DNA of 64,000 nt from Phaeodactylum tricornutum CCAP 1055/1 (lineage: Eukaryota; Bacillariophyta; Bacillariophyceae; Surirellales; Neidiaceae): contig NC_011681.1 in the NCBI RefSeq assembly GCF_000150955.2, forward strand, positions 109,501-173,500, read 5' to 3'. The notes beneath the pieces were generated by a model that was not told where the DNA came from, did not search any database, and saw only the letters and a list, made by a program, of their open reading frames with translations. A program made the position numbers and the translations under genes. Position 1 is the first letter of the stretch; every line of letters starts with the position of its first letter. Below, in pieces: positions 17,759-28,967 of this stretch.

Positions 17759-20700
17759 ATGTCGGATCAGAAAAAATCGGGGGAGAGAGGCTTGGGGGCT
17801 GATCGTGTGGAAGAGGGGTATGGGGCAACCACACCGGGATCTTCAAAGCCGGCAGCGCAGCAGCGTGGGGCTCTGTCGCAGTCCAATTCGCCACCGCAGC
17901 AGCGCAGCTCTCACCCAACGCAACATTCACCACAGTTGTATTCCTATGGGCAATATCCACATGCGGGTCAGGTAGGGGGGTCTTCGCAACAGCCTCATGT
18001 GGGATCCGCTCCGGCGTACTATCATCAGCAAAGTCACCTTGCACCGCAGCGACAACTTCCGCATTCAATGTACAATCCACGAAGCTCGTCTCGTCAGGTA
18101 ACTCCAGACGAACGACAGTATTTGTACTCTGGGTACAGATCGCCTATCGGATCTTCTCTACAGCGGACGCTTCATAGTCCCGCCGACAGCAACCGTTCCC
18201 CAACGAAGAGGCCTCGGCAGTCGAGTGAGTTTTATTGTTGTCTGCATTATAGTTCGCGTTTCCGTTCCGGACTGTCATCATTTGCGTTGTATATGGCAAT
18301 GTACATCGTATTTCGCTTATATGTGTGTTTGAATTGGTATGGCCCTCGTGAACACTGCTTTTTTGACTGCATGGTAACCAAAATTTGGTGTCAGGGTTCC
18401 TATGTATTTCTATTATTCGAGATCCAGGGTTGTATATTCTATATGGAGTTGTGTGCTCGGAATTTTTTGTCACCTTATTTCTTTGATGCCAACCGTTATG
18501 AAGCGGTAAACACTCTACACGACTTGCCTTTGTGTCTGCATTTTCTTTTCCGCGCCATCCTGAAGACACATTCATCGGATATTGAGAAAGCGAAAACGGC
18601 CCCTCATTTCAGAGGAAACTATTTCGTCTGCTGGTCGCTGTACATTGCCTGACTATCATCCAACTCCTTGTACTGCTAGCATGTGTTGTTTTCGGGCTCG
18701 TCCGGATCGACAGCCACGTTTTAACAGATACTCACCTTTCGCGATGCTTTCCTTTTCTTTTCTCCATCTTGTCCTAAACGATTTCCATCGATCCCAATGC
18801 ACTGACGACTCTCCTTTCGTCATTTCCTCATCTCATGCATATTTGGACTCATTATGGACTCTGTCGACAATGAACGCGCCTCTCCGCCACAATCTTATTA
18901 TCTTCGCCAACAACGTCTCAACAAAATTGTCAAATGCTTCATTCTTACACCAACTTCGCACTACGTCAATCCTGCTTTTGCCAATCTGTTATCGAACGAA
19001 CGAAAACGCAATTTTGACTCCACACTTCTATGCTTGCCTCCTCCTACATCGCTTGATTCTGTTCCGAACGATGTTTTGGACGCAATCTCCGTCTTTTCGC
19101 CGACTTGTAACTCCCTCGACGATTTTTCCCATCCATCACCGTTTTCTATCCCGTCCTTGAACTTGTTGACCAATCATATTGTGCGTTCGCCACGGCGTTC
19201 AGAAGCAACGCCTTCAACTATTGCATCTTCCTCTCCAGGAGCTTATTCGCTAGGGTCTCTATATCGACCGAGTCCGTCGGGATCTTTACAGTCAGGCACC
19301 CCCACTTCTCTGGGAAGTGCGCGAAGCGATTCTGCGTTGTTGGCGTTGACGAAAAAGTTTCGCCATTTGCTGAGATGCGCACCGGGCAACCGCCTTGATT
19401 TGAATAGAGCTGTGCAGGAAATGAGGGTACAAAAGCGCCGGATTTATGACATTACCAACGTTTTGGAAGGTATTGGGCTGATTACCAAGGATAGCAAAAA
19501 CCTTGTATCCTGGAACAACGATCCTCAGATTGGACTGTCTCGAGCGGAGGAGCCGACTCCTGTTGCGACAGACAATTCTCTGACTGAAGTAGCTCGTCAA
19601 GGGCAAGGGTCGTCGTCGGCCCAGCGTATCGAACAACTTCGCCAAGAATCGGATTCTCTGCTCGAGGAAGATCAAAAGCTTGATAGAATACTCGACTTTT
19701 TGACCGAGCAGTCGAGGCAGTTTTCAAATGAAAGGTCTGCCCCCGATAGTGCTCGGCCTCCGCGTCATTTAACTTATCTACCACAAGAGGTTGACGATGC
19801 GGAACAGCTAATGCATGTACGATACTCAGACATTACGAGCCTTGCTATTTACGACAACGACACCATTATTGGAATTAAAGCTCCGATCGGAACAAACCTT
19901 GAGGTCCCTGATCCAGATCAAGGGATGAGACCTGGTATGAGACGTTACCAAATGTACTTGAACAGCACAACAGTCCCCCCAGGCCAACCGATCGGTGGGA
20001 GCGGCGGACCTATAAACGTTTACCTCGTCAGGCCTCAGGTGTTACCAGGAGGTACCGGTGGCGAGCCGCAATGGGACGAGGGACGCGAGACTGGCCCATC
20101 GGTAGCAGGTGCCTACGTTCAGGGCACTCCAGCTCCGTCAAGCTCGGTTCCAGGTGAGACTTTGACAGAAGCTTCGCGTTCGAGGCGAAAGGCTCCGTAT
20201 TCTGCCCACTCCGAAGCGCACTCTAGTCATTCGGCCTACATGCCTCCGTACTCTGAGGCGGACTGGGGTCCGCCTCCCCATCCTGAATACCCGAATTCGC
20301 CGTACTACCCCATGTCAACCGACGATAGCAAAAAACGGCGAATTGATGCGGTATCTTCTGACTCTCCTATCCGCAAGAAACCAAATCCTAGTTCCAAAAG
20401 TCTCACGCACCCGCCACAGGAGGCTGATGTCGAAGGGGGTAAATCTCCTCTTTCTCCGAAGCCTCGATTGACGCCCGACCGAGCTCGACAAGGAGATTCT
20501 AACGAGTTTCTTGGAGGACAGTATTCGATCGATTTCTCGCCAACTCCAGGTGGGGTTCAGACTACGGCGTCTTGGGCTCTCTCATCTCCTTGGGGTCGAT
20601 CGCTGTCCTACCATCATCAAGAAAGTTCCCGTAGTGGACATTTTGGCCCACCCACTCCTATTGCATCAGGGACTCCAGGAGATAGACCTCCAACTCCAAA

Positions 20701-20998
20701 TTCTTCACAACAGGATCTGTACCACATGCCGTTGCAATCTCCGACATTAAGAGGCTTCTTTCACTCTGGGTTTCTGTCTTCCCCGTCCAGTAATGTTCAC
20801 CTCGGAATGAGCCCCATGCCTGGACTCATAGATCCAGGAGTATCCAATGATGCACACTTTCCCCTGCCTTCGTTTCACAGCGAAAACCACCGTGCGGGAA
20901 CGATCTCAATGCGCGAACGCCGCTTTCCTGAACGCAGTGATTCTGATCCGGTCGAACCACCAGAAGTACCACGCCGTTCTCGTAGGCCACCTCGCTAA
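17759..20998 (+). CDS. E2F-family transcription factor, two exons with a long intron
   Basis: Exon 1 is 17759-18224 and exon 2 most likely 19203-20998, joined in phase by a GTGAGT donor and a TTCAG acceptor, giving 753 residues. The DNA-binding winged helix (about residues 203-260) contains NRLDLNRAVQEMRVQKRRIYD and then ITNVLEGIGLI, matching the E2F signature RRIYDITNVLEGI. A coiled-coil plus marked-box dimerisation region follows (about 285-400), with LRQESDSLLEEDQKLDRIL and DNDTIIGIKAP. The long Ser/Pro-rich ends are unlike animal E2Fs. E2F proteins pair with DP to control S-phase genes; I saw no retinoblastoma-binding motif. The 978-base intron is about ten times longer than others here, so an extra internal exon or a later start at 18854 is possible. 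Confidence 0.85.
18225..19202 (+). other. Proposed long intron of the E2F gene
   Basis: The stretch starts with GTGAGT and ends with TTCAG, and its removal joins the two E2F reading frames in phase. It contains an ATG-started frame from 18854 that runs into exon 2, so alternative transcripts cannot be excluded. Confidence 0.5.
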
Positions 20999-21532
20999 TG
21001 CGTTCCTCTTTTCGTCATTATCTGTTAGTCTATGCCCAAAGTACTGTTTTTAGAACACCTAGTTCAGTCATCACAGCATTCAAATTATCTGCCACCACGT
21101 AACAGTTTCCATATGAGTTATTTTTTTCAGTCGCTCGGAATTGGGAACACATAATCCTCCAGTGCTAGCTCCCTAGATTTTTCGCTAGCTTCCGTTGCTG
21201 GAGAGCTAATTGTTTGCAAGTAGAGAGTCTTGTAACGGAATCAGCAAGCTTGGGATATTTCTCGCTAACGTAATGAGAGTTCTGGATTAACTGTAAAAAT
21301 CAGGAAGCTTGCGACATCTATCTTCCATTTGGTCATGTCTCACCTTCACAAAGTGACCGATCGCTCTGTGAGATACTCTTTGTTTCAACAATGGCGCCAT
21401 CTTGGTGAGCAGCGGAGAATTGCCTACACACAAGGAACATTAGTTGACGAGCGAGAGCCAGATATCTCCCCTCCCCAGTCCGTGAAGTTTGGACTAACTG
21501 TATACTTTACGACGAGCGATAGAGAGAGAACC
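20999..21532. other. Intergenic after E2F
   Basis: About 530 bases. AACTGTAAAA lies at 21289, roughly 240 bases before the next start. The frame of the next gene is open from an ATG at 21335, so part could be coding. Confidence 0.45.
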
Positions 21533-22476
21533 ATGAAGGTCGTCCGATACAAAGGAGAGATTGTTTCTCTATGCTATTTTGTTCTTTGCTACTCGACTGG
21601 TCACGGAGCTTTTACTGAGTCAACACACAATATCGATTCTCCTGTTATCGCAACTATTGGAGCGCACAGCAACATAAGACAAACAGAGGAGGAAGAGGCT
21701 GGTTTCTCACCTATCAAAGCCATGGCGTCAGGTCGACGAGCTTGCGGCCTCTACATCTGGAATGCACCCTCGGCACTTCTTTACAAATGGACCAACCACT
21801 TACTGCAAGACTGCATCTACGAAGGAAAAGGAGGTCGAAAGGTACGAATCGAGGCGACACACCGATGGGAAGATCGTTTTTAGGAAACGTCCTAAATGCT
21901 GACTCCTGCTCTTACATCATTCAGTTTGTCCGATTCCAACCAAACTCGATACTGCAACTTCTTTATCCGCACGTTGCCCGATATAGTCCAGATAGTTGTC
22001 TGATATGTGGAGGATCGTTTAATGACCACCTTGCCCTTTGGTGGTCTAAACATCTCTATACTCCGTTTGATCTCTGGCTAGATAGAGTAAACAAAGCGGC
22101 TGAAGTTGAGGATCCCGAGAAAAGCTCACATCGAACCATGCGCTCGAAAGGTTCGCAAACGTGGGGACGAGAGTCAGCGTTGAAATTTTGCTTTCACGGT
22201 CGCTACGTTTTAGAGACCAGTCTGCTGACAGAAGGCGTCCCAAGGAAAAGTGACCAACAAAAACTTGTGAGAAGGGCTGTAACAGAAAGATACCCTACGA
22301 GTACAATCATGGAAAGAAGAATGGCAAGGGGCTCGAAAGTTTCGTACATGGTTCCTGCTCTAACGTCGGAAGGAAAGGAATCTCCATTTATTCTTAGATT
22401 TGTGCGGGGCATCGCCTTGAATGCAATGGACAGCCTTGTATACCTGGAAGAGAAGGAGGACGTAGTGGTGAATTGA
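21533..22476 (+). CDS. Unrecognised two-exon protein, possibly plastid- or ER-targeted
   Basis: Exon 1 is 21533-21841 and exon 2 is 21925-22476. An 83-base intron (donor GTACGA, acceptor CATTCAG after a pyrimidine-rich run) links two frames in phase, giving 286 residues. The start at 21533 has an ACCATGA context and yields a hydrophobic leader ending GHGAF, similar to the diatom pattern where cleavage before Phe marks plastid import. An ATG at 21335 in the same frame would add 66 residues and hide the leader. Downstream there is a Trp-rich region (LALWWSKHLYTPFDLWLDR) and a basic region near QKLVRRAV. I do not recognise a family. The gene lies between E2F and the convergent PPR gene, which ends 68 bases away. 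Confidence 0.55.
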
Positions 22477-22544
22477 CTAAAGAGCCAGTCTGAGAAATTT
22501 TTCTAAAGAATTTAATCAAATGGATTTGTCGTAATCCTTTTGCT

Positions 22545-24674
22545 TTAGCTTACAGTTAGTGCACTCCAATCCATCCATTTGTTGGTATCTGGTTTAAACC
22601 GATTCGGAACATTTCTGCTCCAGCTTGTTTTCATCTGGATGCTAGCAATTCCGAGGGGGCGCATGGCAAATACAACCTTCTTAGATACGTGACCGCCTGC
22701 AGCACAGTCTTTGAATGCTTCAATCAGAAGCTTTCTCTTCAGCTCATCATTGTCACATAATCTTTCCACAGCTTTCGTGTAGGTGGCGTAGGTGACATGG
22801 TTCGGAGGACCGAAGCCTGCAGACTTCATCAACTTCATCGTATCGACTAGAAGTCGCAGAGCAAACCTCTTTCTCTCGTCAGATCCAGTTACCCCCAGAC
22901 AAGTTTTCATGAGAACTGTGAATACGTAAGCGTCGGGCTGCATATTCTGATCTCCTTTCTGAAACTCGTTGATTAATTGGACGAACAGGGCCTTTGCCTT
23001 TTCCACTCTTCTGGGATCGTCCGATCGCGACCATGCGTCGATAACAATTGTGTACGAGACCCGATCAGGTTTTATCGTATGTCTTCCTTCGCTGCTTTTT
23101 GCTTGCATAGTTTGGAGCAGCTCCTCAGCTTTTTTGGGGCATCTACGTTCCTCATCCTTTGCAATTGATGCGAGCACACTGTTGTACGTTCGAACATCTG
23201 GTTGTAAAGACAAATCGCGGTCCTTCGATTCTACTTCGAGCCACTTCAGAAGATCTAAGGATTTTGAGGATAGACCACGCTTCCCCAATGCGTCAAGCAC
23301 CGTGTTATAACTGACAAGATCAGTTGTAAAGTTTAGCTTCAGCTTTTCCAAGAACGCGAGCGCCCGACCGATTGAGTCGGGCTTTCGAACTGCTCTTGAC
23401 CACGCTGCTAAAACTGCATTCCCGATCTCAGTATCAGGGCAGAAGTCCGGATGACCACCAGATTCCTTGTGTAGCTCATCAAGCGTCCGCCAAATCCTTT
23501 CGGCCTTCTCTGGTGCATCATGAATACGTCCAGACCATGACCAAGCATTTACACACGAAGTAAAGCACACTTTGTTTGGCTTTACGCCGTGTCCATTTCG
23601 GTACAGCTGAATCATCTTAAAAAGGATAGATTCAGCACGTTGTGCGGCTTCACCATCTTTCTCCTCCTTTTCACAGTTGGCCCACGCATCTATAAGAACA
23701 GCGTACGTTGTTGTATTTGGAGATGCATTAACCCCGTATTCGCGTTCCAGTGTACTCATGAGTTGTAAAATGTCTTCACATTTTCGTGCAGCTTCGCGAC
23801 CCAACCCACTACGTGCCCATGCATGTAATGCAATGTTAAATAAGCGCGGTTGAAGGACTGATACATGGAGATCTCCAGCACGTACCGAGGCAATCAGACT
23901 TTTCAAGATTGACAATGTTCTATGGGGTGCCAAGCCTGAGTCACCCTTTGCCCATGCATCCATAATACTTGCAAACGTAGCTCCATTAGGTAGACAGCCA
24001 ACGTACAATGACACGTCACTACTCTCCTCGCATTCTCTTTTCCATGTGCCCATCAACTCTAAAACCGCTTCAGAGTGCTTGCCCGAATCATCCGCTCCAC
24101 TTTTCGCCCAACAATTGATACTGATATTAAAAGCTTTAATTGTGGGTTCCACCGGGGGAATTCGTCTTTCCGACCTCGACTCTTGTGAGTAGCGTCGGCA
24201 CTGAAAAATCATATTCTGCAAGATATGTTGACAGTGCTCAGCCGCATTTCGTCCGCCGTTACAAACAGCGAAGCCCTGCATGACGACCTCATAAAATGAG
24301 GCTTTCGGTACAAAAACTGAGTCGAACCTTAAAATTGTGTTCCTTTCCAGCGTATCCAGCAGCCGCTTTGCTTGTAACGGGGCTTCTATCGTTTTTTCAT
24401 CCATCGCGTACTCCATCCACGCTTCCAACGTATGAAAACAGTCATGAACCGTGATCGGCGACCCGGCTTCAGCGATCGCTCGTACCGGATTTTTCACCAG
24501 ATCGATCAATTCATTTGTTTTGGAGATAAGATCGCCGTACGACTTGAAATGTCTTCGTTTGAGGTCTTTCGAAGGAATAAAATGTGTCGCTGCACTTTGA
24601 AAACGTGTTGCTTGGATGATTCGATGGTGGTAGTGATAGTGCGAAAGATGGAAGAATGCTTTCGTTGTCCTCAT
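22545..24674 (-). CDS. Pentatricopeptide-repeat (PPR) protein, probably organellar
   Basis: This 709-residue intronless protein has repeated 35-residue helical hairpins from about residue 140 to 650, with typical PPR patterns such as NTTTYAVLIDAWA, RTYNSVLASIAKD and DRVSYTIVIDAWSRS. PPR proteins bind organellar RNA and act in processing, stability or translation. The N-terminus (MRTTKAFFHLSHYHYHHRI) is basic and hydroxyl-rich with no early acidic residue, which suggests mitochondrial import. The protein is of the pure P type; I see no DYW, E or SMR domain. The RNA target cannot be told from sequence. It is convergent with the unknown gene at 21533. Confidence 0.88.
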   Translation of the reverse strand: MRTTKAFFHLSHYHYHHRIIQATRFQSAATHFIPSKDLKRRHFKSYGDLISKTNELIDLVKNPVRAIAEAGSPITVHDCFHTLEAWMEYAMDEKTIEAPLQAKRLLDTLERNTILRFDSVFVPKASFYEVVMQGFAVCNGGRNAAEHCQHILQNMIFQCRRYSQESRSERRIPPVEPTIKAFNISINCWAKSGADDSGKHSEAVLELMGTWKRECEESSDVSLYVGCLPNGATFASIMDAWAKGDSGLAPHRTLSILKSLIASVRAGDLHVSVLQPRLFNIALHAWARSGLGREAARKCEDILQLMSTLEREYGVNASPNTTTYAVLIDAWANCEKEEKDGEAAQRAESILFKMIQLYRNGHGVKPNKVCFTSCVNAWSWSGRIHDAPEKAERIWRTLDELHKESGGHPDFCPDTEIGNAVLAAWSRAVRKPDSIGRALAFLEKLKLNFTTDLVSYNTVLDALGKRGLSSKSLDLLKWLEVESKDRDLSLQPDVRTYNSVLASIAKDEERRCPKKAEELLQTMQAKSSEGRHTIKPDRVSYTIVIDAWSRSDDPRRVEKAKALFVQLINEFQKGDQNMQPDAYVFTVLMKTCLGVTGSDERKRFALRLLVDTMKLMKSAGFGPPNHVTYATYTKAVERLCDNDELKRKLLIEAFKDCAAGGHVSKKVVFAMRPLGIASIQMKTSWSRNVPNRFKPDTNKWMDWSALTVS

Positions 24675-25049
24675 CCCCTCAGTCTCTACCGCAGCATCCG
24701 ACCTATTTTCGTTTCCGAATACTATTCATTGGTGAACCTACTACCGTTAGCGCGAACAAAATGACGAGCGGTGAAGTTGACGGAATGCAAAGATCGCAAG
24801 AAGCGGTATTGCGTGAATGCGTGAATTTGCTGGCCCAGGATCCCTTGATATCTGGGCTGACCTGAAAAAAAATTGGCGCAAGCTATTCCTAAACCACTTT
24901 TGTACCCCCAGTTCCCTCTAGAACGGGATTAGCCAACTGTAAGGTCTGTGAGCGACGGTCCAAAGAAATGATTGAACAGTTAGTCCCCCAAAACACTAGA
25001 CACGATAGTTTCAAAAAATTTCAACGACTGGAATTACTTGTATCTGTGC
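24675..25049. other. Intergenic between PPR and Pescadillo genes
   Basis: About 375 bases, upstream of the PPR start and downstream of the Pescadillo stop. A short open frame from 24762 (MTSGEVDGMQRSQE...) stops after about 34 codons and has no support. AACTGTAAGG lies near 24935. Confidence 0.45.
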
Positions 25050-27164
25050 CTATTTTGATTTCCTAATTTTCTTCGTCTTCTTCATGCTTCCGCCTGTCTC
25101 GGAATAAGTAGTCTCGACCGTCCTTCGTTCATCTTTCAGCCTCTCGACCTTTTGCTTCAACATGGACTTCCCGGTTGCATCTCTTTCTTTACTTTGTCCT
25201 AGATCTTTACGACGCTGGCTAAGCATATCCACTTTAGCCTGCTTCTGCGCGATGCCATGCTGCATTCGATTGTACAGATGACTGGCCTTTCTGCTCATCA
25301 TCGTCTTCGCAAGTTCATGGGCTTCATCTTCTTCCTTCTTTCGCTTCTTTTGCTGCCGCTTAAGTACATCCTCGTTATCCATTTTTGATTCTAGATCCGC
25401 CCCTTCGTCCTCTTCATCTTCGTCCGGTGCTTGTATATCCTCTGGAGTGGAATCGGGAGATTCTTCCGCAAGCTCGGGCTCCGTTTCTACATCGACGGGG
25501 CGAGCTGGTTCACCGTTCTTCAAACGTTCAATTTCTTCGGCATACACAGGCTTGTATCCTTCTTCCTCATCGTCAACCCAGGGCGACAGGTGAGGTGGTA
25601 GTTCAGCACCAACTGCGTATCTGCCAATCGGCAACAGAAACATAAAGTTTGCGCTGTCTAGGATCCATTGAGGTTGCACGTATTCCCTTGATTTCGGCAA
25701 TGACTCGTAGCTGACCGGAAGTTTCGGGCGATCGATAATGTGGTGTGTGATAGTCGAATCCTTTACAGAAATAGGGCTATCTTGACCTTCCCAGCCTACT
25801 TTGCCTCCATACGCTAGACAGATGAGCTCCAAATATCCTCGGGGTACCTCGCGAGACAAGAAGAATGTAAGACCTTCAAACATACGTTTTCTCATGATTG
25901 CATCATCATCTAGATCCACTGAACCTCCTGGAATAGCGTGCTTTATCTGCTCCTGGGCCATGCTTTCTAAAGCTGCTTGAAGCGGACCGGACACATCAAC
26001 GCTGTTGTCGTCGTCGTCTCTCATTTCATCTTCACTGTTCTCTTCAGGCAGCTGGTTAAGTGTATCATTGACAGACGAAATAAGAACCTTGTCTTTCTTT
26101 GAGCTCTTCGACTTTTTCGCTGGCTCGAAGGGGTTCTTGTTTAAGGTGGCGTCAACAACCGTGCTGATTGTCCCGTTAGAAGAATTTAGTGAGTTTGTGA
26201 GGGCACGCAAGTTTGCCCCCAAGATAGCACTGGTACTGCCTACAACTTGGTCACCCAGTTGCTTCACGGGAAAGGGATACCGCACTCCAATAACATTAAA
26301 CAATTTGAACAACACAAAATTCAGAAGGGTTTCGTAGAACTCAAAAAATGTCTGCATAACACGGTAGTCCACATCCTCTGGCATGTATTGAGTAAAAGAA
26401 TGTGGGACCACCCATCGGATTTGAGAGCCCTGAACAGTCGCCTCCAAATATACTCCTTTCACAGAAATAAAGGACTTGGAGATGGATCCCGTAGTTGCGC
26501 AATAGGCGCCCCATGCAGCTACCAGTGTTTTTGCCTTGCCGGCAACTTTTGATTTGATGTTCTTTTCGGCAGGCAACGCAGCAAATAAGTACGAAAGAGT
26601 CAGTGCATCATCCAGATCAGAAAGAGCATCTGAGAAGCGAGGGTATCTTTCTTTGACGAGATGGTGAATTGTGTAAGTAGGAACCAGTGCATTTTTTCGA
26701 ATCGCTTCGTCTTTTTCGTTTCGACCAGCAGCCCGGCGGACCTATGAATGTACAGGTTTAGACTTTCCAACAGCGTACAGCCGGAAGCATGTCCTCTTTT
26801 AAATGTCACTCACCTTCTTCATATACGCTCGAAAGTCGCGAAATTTTTCTAAAACCGGTTCATGAGCAATAGCACGGACGTCTTTGATATGGTAGTACGA
26901 CTGTCCCTTTTTGTTTCCAGGAGTGCGGCCAAGCGGTTCACGAGGGTAAATGCCTTTCAAAATGCAGAGACGCCGAAAGTCTTTCAAGCTAATTTGTAGC
27001 AGCTTAAGGCACTTGCTTCTCCCGATAAAGCTAGCTTCTAATCCGGCATGTTCTCGCTTTTGCCGCTTTCCCATCCGAGTGAGCTTTCGTTTGCTCCCAG
27101 CGCTTGAGCCCAAGGCCGCTTTTACGGATTTCTTCTTCACTCGTCCTTTCACGCGATTTCCCAT
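25050..27164 (-). CDS. PES1: Pescadillo homolog, ribosome biogenesis (PES1/NOP7), two exons
   Basis: Exon 1 is 26814-27164 and exon 2 is 25050-26741, separated by a 72-base intron (GTGAGT donor, CATAG acceptor). The joined protein has 680 residues. Pescadillo is a nucleolar protein of the PeBoW complex, needed for 27S pre-rRNA processing and 60S subunit assembly. The N-terminal Pescadillo domain includes DFRRLCILKGIYPREP and RYPRFSDALSDLDDALT. A BRCT domain follows in the middle of the protein, with GYLELICLAYGGKVGWEG and later YVQPQWILDSANF. The C-terminus is acidic, then highly charged with coiled-coil character (QQKKRKKEEDEA) and ends in KKTKKIRKSK, as in the family. Human PES1 has 588 residues; the extra length is mostly in the linker before BRCT. 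Confidence 0.93.
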
Positions 27165-27524
27165 TTTTCAGTTACAGATTCGCTCAGCTTTCCAACTCCT
27201 GCGTCCAATATGAGGCAGCGCTTGTCCAACAACAAGTGGTAAAATTATTTGCGAGAAGAGCGAAGGAAATGTGAAACCGAGACCAATTCCAGGGAGAGGT
27301 AGTTTTGTTCGTTGGCTCCGATGATTAGGTTCTCGGTCTTACGACTCCGGGTATTTATTGACTCTCGGTGACGATTGACACGTTGAACTCCGTAGCAAAT
27401 CAAAGCGGATCTCACTCCAACATTACAAACACCCATCATTTGGTTGACGTTGGTCTCGGAATGCGCCCATCAAGACACCAGAAAGCTGCTTCCCGATAAC
27501 ATCTTCTTTGAGCAACATTAGAAT
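27165..27524. other. Divergent upstream region of Pescadillo and the first Tat gene
   Basis: About 360 bases with no gene. CAGTTACAG lies about 6 bases upstream of the Pescadillo start codon. Confidence 0.45.
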
Positions 27525-27941
27525 ATGATGAAGTCCACAATGCGATTGTATGCCCTAGTCACCGCCGTTCTTGTTGCATATGTGCAAGCCTTTGCTCCAG
27601 TTTCGCGAGCCTTCCGAACGGTTTCACCAGTAGTGAGCAACACTTTCGAGATTCACCATGTCCCCGCGCTCCAACGACAGCGCAGGTCAATAGCTACTGT
27701 CCAAACTATGGGTTTGTTCGGACTTGGTGTCCCGGAACTTGCTGTGATAGCTATCGCGGCTGCCTTTTTGCTTGGACCTCAGAAGTTGGCAGAACTTGGA
27801 AAGGATGCTGGAAAGATTGCCGGGGAACTCAAAGAGGTGCCCGCGGAATTTCAAAAAGGCCTACAGGAAGGTGAAACGAAAGCAAAAAGCCTAAAAGACG
27901 AAATTTCTGTGAAGGAAGACGAAGAGAAAAAAGACAAATAG
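27525..27941 (+). CDS. TatA/Hcf106-type thylakoid Tat translocase subunit, copy 1
   Basis: This 138-residue protein has an N-terminal signal-like segment ending YVQAFAPV; cleavage at A22/F23 fits the diatom plastid presequence motif (ASAFAP). The mature part starts near [20 protein letters not shown] (residues 61-80), followed by [16 protein letters not shown]. This is the short transmembrane helix, Gly-Pro hinge and amphipathic helix of TatA/Tha4/Hcf106, with the usual Glu at residue 71. A charged tail ends the protein. Such subunits build the twin-arginine pore that moves folded proteins into the thylakoid lumen. TatA versus TatB type cannot be settled from the sequence alone. A second, diverged copy lies 550 bases downstream on the same strand. 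Confidence 0.9.
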   Translation: MMKSTMRLYALVTAVLVAYVQAFAPVSRAFRTVSPVVSNTFEIHHVPALQRQRRSIATVQTMGLFGLGVPELAVIAIAAAFLLGPQKLAELGKDAGKIAGELKEVPAEFQKGLQEGETKAKSLKDEISVKEDEEKKDK

Positions 27942-28493
27942 GAGTCCACCTTCTCGCAGGATCGAGTTTGCGATAGACGATAGCAAGAAGCGCATTAATT
28001 ATTAATTCAAACTGAGTTGATTCGAGGCTAAGGCTTATAATTTTCGAAACAAGCCAAATGGGAGTAGAAGCTTCAGCTCCGTGTTTTCAGAGTTACCGGG
28101 ATTCTCAAAAGGACGATTGGTCGTGGCACCAGGGTTTTCAGCAAAATGGGGGGAAAAGCTGAAATTGTTTATCATTTACAGTTAGTGGAGTTCACCGTCA
28201 GAGTCCGCGCTTTTTTTTGCCGTCTACGGCGGTGGAGCGATCTGTCAACCTTGAAATCGTGGGACATAAAGGGGACAACCTCGTCGTTTGCTATCATTTG
28301 AGACATTTACATTTAGGCTTCAAGTCTTTCAACCGAGACGAGAGATCAGATCCCGGATTGACACCGAGCGTTGTCGACGGTAATTTACATTAATTGGTTC
28401 ACTTTGAGAGACTTCTCTGTTTCCTTGGCCCAACTTTCTGTTAACACAAAACACAAAGCATAATACAAGGATCAATTCTTGACAGCTAAAAAG
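27942..28493. other. Intergenic between the two Tat genes
   Basis: About 550 bases with no gene. It contains TTTACAGTTAGTGGA near 28175, about 320 bases upstream of the second Tat start. A similar string recurs inside MON1 near 30549. Confidence 0.45.
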
Positions 28494-28967
28494 ATGAGGA
28501 CGATCCACGCAAGCTTCCTTTTCGTGCTTTGCTTGCTTCTGGTTCTCAATTCTGCTGCTTTTTTATCGCGGCTGCCAAATCAAGCGTACCCGATAAATGC
28601 TGATATCACGACGTATCCTCAAAACAAAAATGAAGTGCCTGGAAGCTCAGCAATCAAAAAGCAAGCAAAATTGCTGCCCATCTCAGTACAGAGACAGCGA
28701 AGATCAGTTGCGTCTATACAAACGATGGGTATTTTTGGGCTCGGTCTGCCCGAGATCGGTATTATTTTAGTCGCAGTTGCTTTTGTCCTGGGACCACAGA
28801 CACTCGGTAAACTTGCTAAGTCTTCCGCTACCTTGGCAAATGAGTACAAAGAAGAGCTAAGTCGAGTTCCCGACGAATTTAAGAAGGGACTGGAGGAAGG
28901 TGAGACCGATGCCCGCGCTCGGAAGGCGAAGCCCGTGAAAGTTCTGCCGAAAGAAGAACGAGAGTAG
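28494..28967 (+). CDS. TatA/Hcf106-type Tat translocase subunit, diverged tandem copy 2
   Basis: The ATG at 28494 gives 157 residues; the frame extends upstream without another ATG. A strongly hydrophobic leader (FLFVLCLLLVLNSAAFL) has a probable cleavage at A22/F23, again the diatom plastid motif. A shared QRQRRS...QTMG boundary precedes the Tat helix: IFGLGLPEIGIILVAVAFVLGP, with the same Glu and Gly-Pro hinge. The following helix differs more (TLGKLAKSSATLANEY), then VPDEFKKGLEEGET, which matches copy 1. The pair arose by tandem duplication. Divergence in the amphipathic helix suggests the two may serve as different subunits (one Tha4-like, one Hcf106-like), but this is an inference. Confidence 0.87.
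   Translation: MRTIHASFLFVLCLLLVLNSAAFLSRLPNQAYPINADITTYPQNKNEVPGSSAIKKQAKLLPISVQRQRRSVASIQTMGIFGLGLPEIGIILVAVAFVLGPQTLGKLAKSSATLANEYKEELSRVPDEFKKGLEEGETDARARKAKPVKVLPKEERE

Noticed and set aside
21742-22476. A 244-codon frame read as a separate gene or a frameshift relic
   Set aside because: An 83-base intron with good splice signals joins its later part in phase to the upstream frame, so one intact gene explains both.
28200-28320. Possible tRNA or structured RNA in the gap between the Tat genes
   Set aside because: I looked for tRNA box A and B patterns and a cloverleaf and found no consistent fold by eye; a dedicated scan would be needed.
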